The notes below the pieces were generated by a model, which did no database searches, had not been told where the DNA came from, and saw nothing but the letters and a program-made list of their open reading frames with translations. Shown one piece after another: positions 60,774 through 64,000 of a stretch of DNA of 64,000 nucleotides; the stretch's first letter is position 1, and each line of letters opens with the position of its first letter. The stretch is from positions 310,001 through 374,000 of the forward strand of contig VWRR01000006.1 in NCBI GenBank assembly GCA_013995675.1, read 5' to 3'. The position numbers were made by a program, and so were the translations under genes. Origin of the DNA: Cyanidiococcus yangmingshanensis (taxonomy: Eukaryota > Rhodophyta > Bangiophyceae > Cyanidiales > Cyanidiaceae).

Positions 60774-61330
60774 ACTGATGTGCCTTTGATTACACAAATA
60801 TCAACAGTGTGCATTCGCATTGCTCTACCATGGGTCCCTTCCAAGTTTCCAAGGACGCGACGCTGGGAAAGAAGCTCGAGAGTCGTCGTATCGGGCTTTG
60901 GACGAGACGCTCGTCGCCGACAGGTACAACGGAACGCTCCTGTGCGAGACGCATGGAGTCCCTACGGTTGGTTGGTCTGGCAGGCATGATGGCGACGCCC
61001 TTACCTGACTGATATCCCGCTGGTCACCGATTCCTTGGAATGAACCTGTCGTCACGGTTACGACTTTGTTCAACTGGATCCATAGGACACTTCAGAGGAG
61101 CAATCATCGCCTGATCGGCGGGCAAGGGTGCCGGTCATCCTCGGGACACGAAACCGAGTTGCATTCGCTTGAATGCGCAAATTTTTACGAATTTGTCAAG
61201 GCCCGTATACAAAGATAGCGACGAACGCACAACATGAAGTCTCATTCCGTATCATTGAAGGGTGACCTCCTACCTCTCGGAACTGGCTGCGGCCTCGTTC
61301 GGGAGACCGGCGCCCTCGACCGGCTTGCGA
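60774..61330. other. convergent intergenic stretch
   Basis: It lies between the 3' ends of COX5b and XPC/Rad4. Short overlapping frames only; nothing is recognised. Confidence 0.5.
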
Positions 61331-64000
61331 TCAGACCAGCGACTCGTATGTGACGCAGAGATCACAAATTGTACATCGCTTTCGACCAAGGTCGCTTTTT
61401 GTGGTCGAATCTTCCACAATGACCCATTGATGGTCATGTGCTGCGATGTCTTTCGGCGCTGCCGATGCATCCGCAGCCGCAGCGATTGCCGTCGCAGCTT
61501 GTGCCCGACCGAGCTGGCTCTGCGAACTCGGTCCGGTCGCTGCTTTGCCTGCTTTGCGACTGGAAAAGTCCGCATTTGTATCAGCGATTTGGAATCCTCC
61601 ATATCGTTTGCGCAGACGCTCTTTGGCGACAATGGTGCGAATCAGTTGGCGCCAACGACGCATGGCTTCTTCTCGACTGCGTCTCTCGGCGCGTTCCTGA
61701 CGCTTCTTGATCTCTGCTCGACAAGCATCTACAAGCGCTGAGGCATTTTCGGTGCAAACGACGACACCACGAATCGCTGGAACAAAGCCGCACGCTCTCA
61801 CCTCAAAGCCAACCATCGCCGGGACGAAGTCGAACCCTAGACGACGAGAAAACATGGCTGCGAACGGCAAGTCGACATGAGTCGTGCCCAACGGAAGATG
61901 ATCAGGCGTCCAGAGCTCAATATTGCCACGCAGACCGCTACGGGGAACGATGCCGTTCTCAGCTTTCGGACGAGACATCGGATCTGTTTGCCAGAATCCG
62001 AACAGCTCGGTTGGGCCTGCACTAGGCTCCGTTGACTCGTCGTTCTCCGCTTCAGGCAGGCGCTTACGCTCTCGCCGCCGTTCCTCTCGGCTGTTGTCGA
62101 AATCGAGACATGAAGGATTGCACGATTTTGTAGGGTTGCTCGTCTGGACGCACGATGCGGCACTCACGGAACCAGCGCTCTCGCGTGTGTAATACGTGAA
62201 CATCTCGTCGACGATAGACTGGGATCGTCTGGAGAATCCCATTCGAATGGATGCGTCGAATGGTCCCAACCTCAACTTTCGGGTGTAACGCCTCGTATTT
62301 CTTCAAATGCTCCTCGAGCACAAAGGCTGGGTGGTTTTTCAATGCAGATAAGGATTGGGGTATCGGTTCCGATTCGTTCAGCGTCAGAAACTCCTCCCGC
62401 TCCAATGCATCCAGATGACACCAATCACGCAGCCGCTCCTGCTGCAATTCATCATCATCGTTTTCAGAATCGAGCCGAGAACCTGGTCGGTAAGGATTCA
62501 AAAGCGGTAAAACTTCCTCCGTCCAATACCGATGGCCATCGAGACTCCGAGTTTCCAACACCGGTTGAAAGCGGGCGACGTATCGCCGGGTTACATCGCG
62601 GACAAAGCCACCATCTATCGCGAAGATATAGGAAACCACGCGTTCTGCACGTTGTCGAGCGCTTCGTTTCACAGTCGTGATCGACGAGTCGTGGGCGAGG
62701 GGCCCACTAGCGTCCGATTCCTGTCCACTGCTAGATGCCTCCGCGCTCTTGTCCGTTGAATAGGCATCATCAGCATCTCGTGGCCGTTGCTCGGGAGACA
62801 GCAGCGCCTGGCGAGTGCGAAGCCTGCCTGATACCGTGCCACGGACCGAGGCGTTAGCTACAGAGCGAGATTTTGCAACCCGCTGTTTTTGCTCATCACC
62901 AGACGTCAAATTCGTATCCAGTCGTTCAGGCTGAGGCGCAGGTCGCTCGACCGCAGTCCACCAGGGTAGAACGGTCACTGCTAGTGGATCGTTCAACAGA
63001 CATCGCAACGGGTCCAAATGAATCCATCGTTCATGCCACGGATCCCAGACCTCAAGCCAGTAATTGCGGTGCTCGATAGAGCGCTGCATCTACGAGGGGC
63101 CAACGACCCCGAATCGTGTAGAACGCGTACTTCGCCTGAGAGGCGTTCTTGACATCTTTCGTCCGCACTTTTCTCGCTGTCTCCGCATCTGCGCCTTCCA
63201 GTGACGCCTGCATGCGCACTCCATGGAGCAAGAAACGATGGGGACAATCGATAATGCCAGTATGGAACAGCACCAGGAGCATTCTGAAGCAATCGAACAG
63301 CTGCAACACCAGCCGAGACGTGTATTCGAACCTCCCTCTCGTTCGTGATTGACTCGTCTGACTGATGTATTTCGGATGCTTTTCGAGACCTGGTGCGCCG
63401 GTTCACATGCTGCTCCGTTGGTCTCGCTTTGGCTCCTTCGTTTTCAGGGTCAAATGCACGCTTCGATATCCCCATACTTGTCGTATGATTTCTAGTCTCA
63501 AATGATCCCTGACAAGTTGAATGAGCGCCCTTGGTAGATGGGCGACCCAGCACTCGTTTTGCATGTCGCGTAGGACCAGAGTGACAGCCAGTTCCTAGAG
63601 GCTTGCCAGGTCGGGTACGATTCAGCGGCGGCTGCACGAATGGCGTGGCGGTATTCTGAGAGTCCGGCTCCGACCGAGGACCGTACCACTGGGTCAAAAG
63701 GGCGGCCAGTCGCGCTCTCCAGGAGGGCAATGCGGCCCATCGATCCGCGTGCATCAATCTCTCAGGTCTCCTGTTGATGAGATTTGGACAAGCCACAAAC
63801 CGTACCATCAATCGCCCACTGGGCCTCGAGCTGGGCATATGAGGTCTTTGTCGACAGCGTTGCCGCACTGTATCATTCGCGTCCGACGCCCTCTTGTCGG
63901 GATAGCGCAGCAACGCTCGCAGCATCGCGCTCGCCAGCGCGATCAGCTCCTCTTCTCCACCACAACCATGCAACATGGCATGATCAAGTCGACTAGAGGG
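61331..64000 (-). CDS. RAD4: XPC/Rad4 DNA damage recognition protein, partial at the edge, multiple frames
   Basis: The gene enters from the right edge with its frame open. Pieces follow XPC/Rad4 in order. A transglutaminase-like end reads YWLEVWDPWHERWIHLDPLR, then VSYIFAIDGGFVRDVTRRYV. BHD1 reads PIPQSLSALKNHPAFVLEEH. BHD2 reads VYRRRDVHVLHTRERWFREC, then EQPYKIVQSF. BHD3 reads ELFGFWQTDP, then VDLPFAAMFSRRLGFDFVPA, GFEVRACGFVPAIRGVVVC and KERLRKRYGGF. A C-terminal Cys cluster (KRCTICDLCVTYESL) ends it. Frames used are 64000-62993, perhaps 63309-63052, then 63089-62064 and 62275-61331; each handover is +1. XPC finds helix-distorting lesions and starts nucleotide excision repair with Rad23 and centrin. 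The N-terminal third outside the window is not seen. Confidence 0.92.

Noticed and set aside
1-64000. Frame switches explained as spliceosomal introns
   Set aside because: At the well-aligned switches no residues are added or missing and no GT-AG pair of usable length separates the frames, so introns are unlikely.
1-64000. Frame switches explained as pseudogenes
   Set aside because: The affected genes are essential single-copy genes, are conserved on both sides of each switch and carry no cluster of further stops.

Overview
The window looks like nuclear DNA of a compact unicellular eukaryote. My best inference is a cyanidiophycean red alga of the Cyanidioschyzon type. The genes are eukaryotic informational and housekeeping genes (TFIIE-beta, SF3B3, eL36, YKT6, Nar1, XPC/Rad4, an Esa1-like MYST acetyltransferase, a TBL1/HOS15-type WD40 protein). 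They sit close together on both strands, the base composition looks balanced to slightly GC-rich, and I could not identify a spliceosomal intron. A PHR2-type photolyase-like gene of the plant/algal lineage fits this placement. There are no operons, CRISPR arrays, insertion sequences or viral remnants that I can recognise, and no complete tRNA or rRNA gene.

Layout. 1-8.4 kb: a membrane-anchored AAA ATPase, TFIIE-beta, the SNARE YKT6 and the CCA-adding enzyme. 8.4-19 kb: the large RIC1 trafficking protein, a divergent indole-glycerol-phosphate-synthase-like gene, a coiled-coil protein whose end overlaps a phosphatase-free YVH1 zinc domain, and an oxysterol-binding protein. 19-29 kb: a possible small Pol III RNA gene, a propeller/coiled-coil protein that may be Nup88, an uncharacterised protein, a sirtuin, an orphan gene and a two-module glycosyltransferase-like protein. 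29-39 kb: a gene-poor stretch with a 126-bp-period repeat, then DUF2237, a PHR2-like protein, a Nudix hydrolase, a COG0523 metallochaperone GTPase, a BCL7-type protein, a Bud20/ZNF593 ribosome factor and NDP kinase. 39-52 kb: a CDT2-like WD40 protein, a CtIP/Sae2-type DNA-end-processing protein, eL36, Nar1 and SF3B3. 52-64 kb: a possible Mediator subunit, the MYST acetyltransferase, a SHAQKYF-type MYB protein, the TBL1-like protein, COX5b and a partial XPC/Rad4 that runs off the right edge.

The most striking property is that many conserved, normally single-copy genes are read in two or more frames with no intron between: the AAA ATPase, the CCA enzyme, the IGPS-like gene, the glycosyltransferase, PHR2, SF3B3 (three switches) and XPC (up to three). 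Almost all switches go in the +1 direction. Essential genes such as SF3B3 and the CCA enzyme are unlikely to be dead, so this is either an insertion-biased indel problem in the underlying sequence or real +1 recoding. In three genes homology puts the switch well upstream of the zero-frame stop, which favours sequence error, but short-read or RNA data would settle it.

Functionally the window is a mixed gene neighbourhood without obvious clustering by pathway, though chromatin and DNA-repair genes are frequent (sirtuin, MYST, BCL7-like, TBL1-like, CDT2-like, CtIP-like, XPC, PHR2-like). Assignments rest on reading translated sequences against remembered family motifs; no database search was run.
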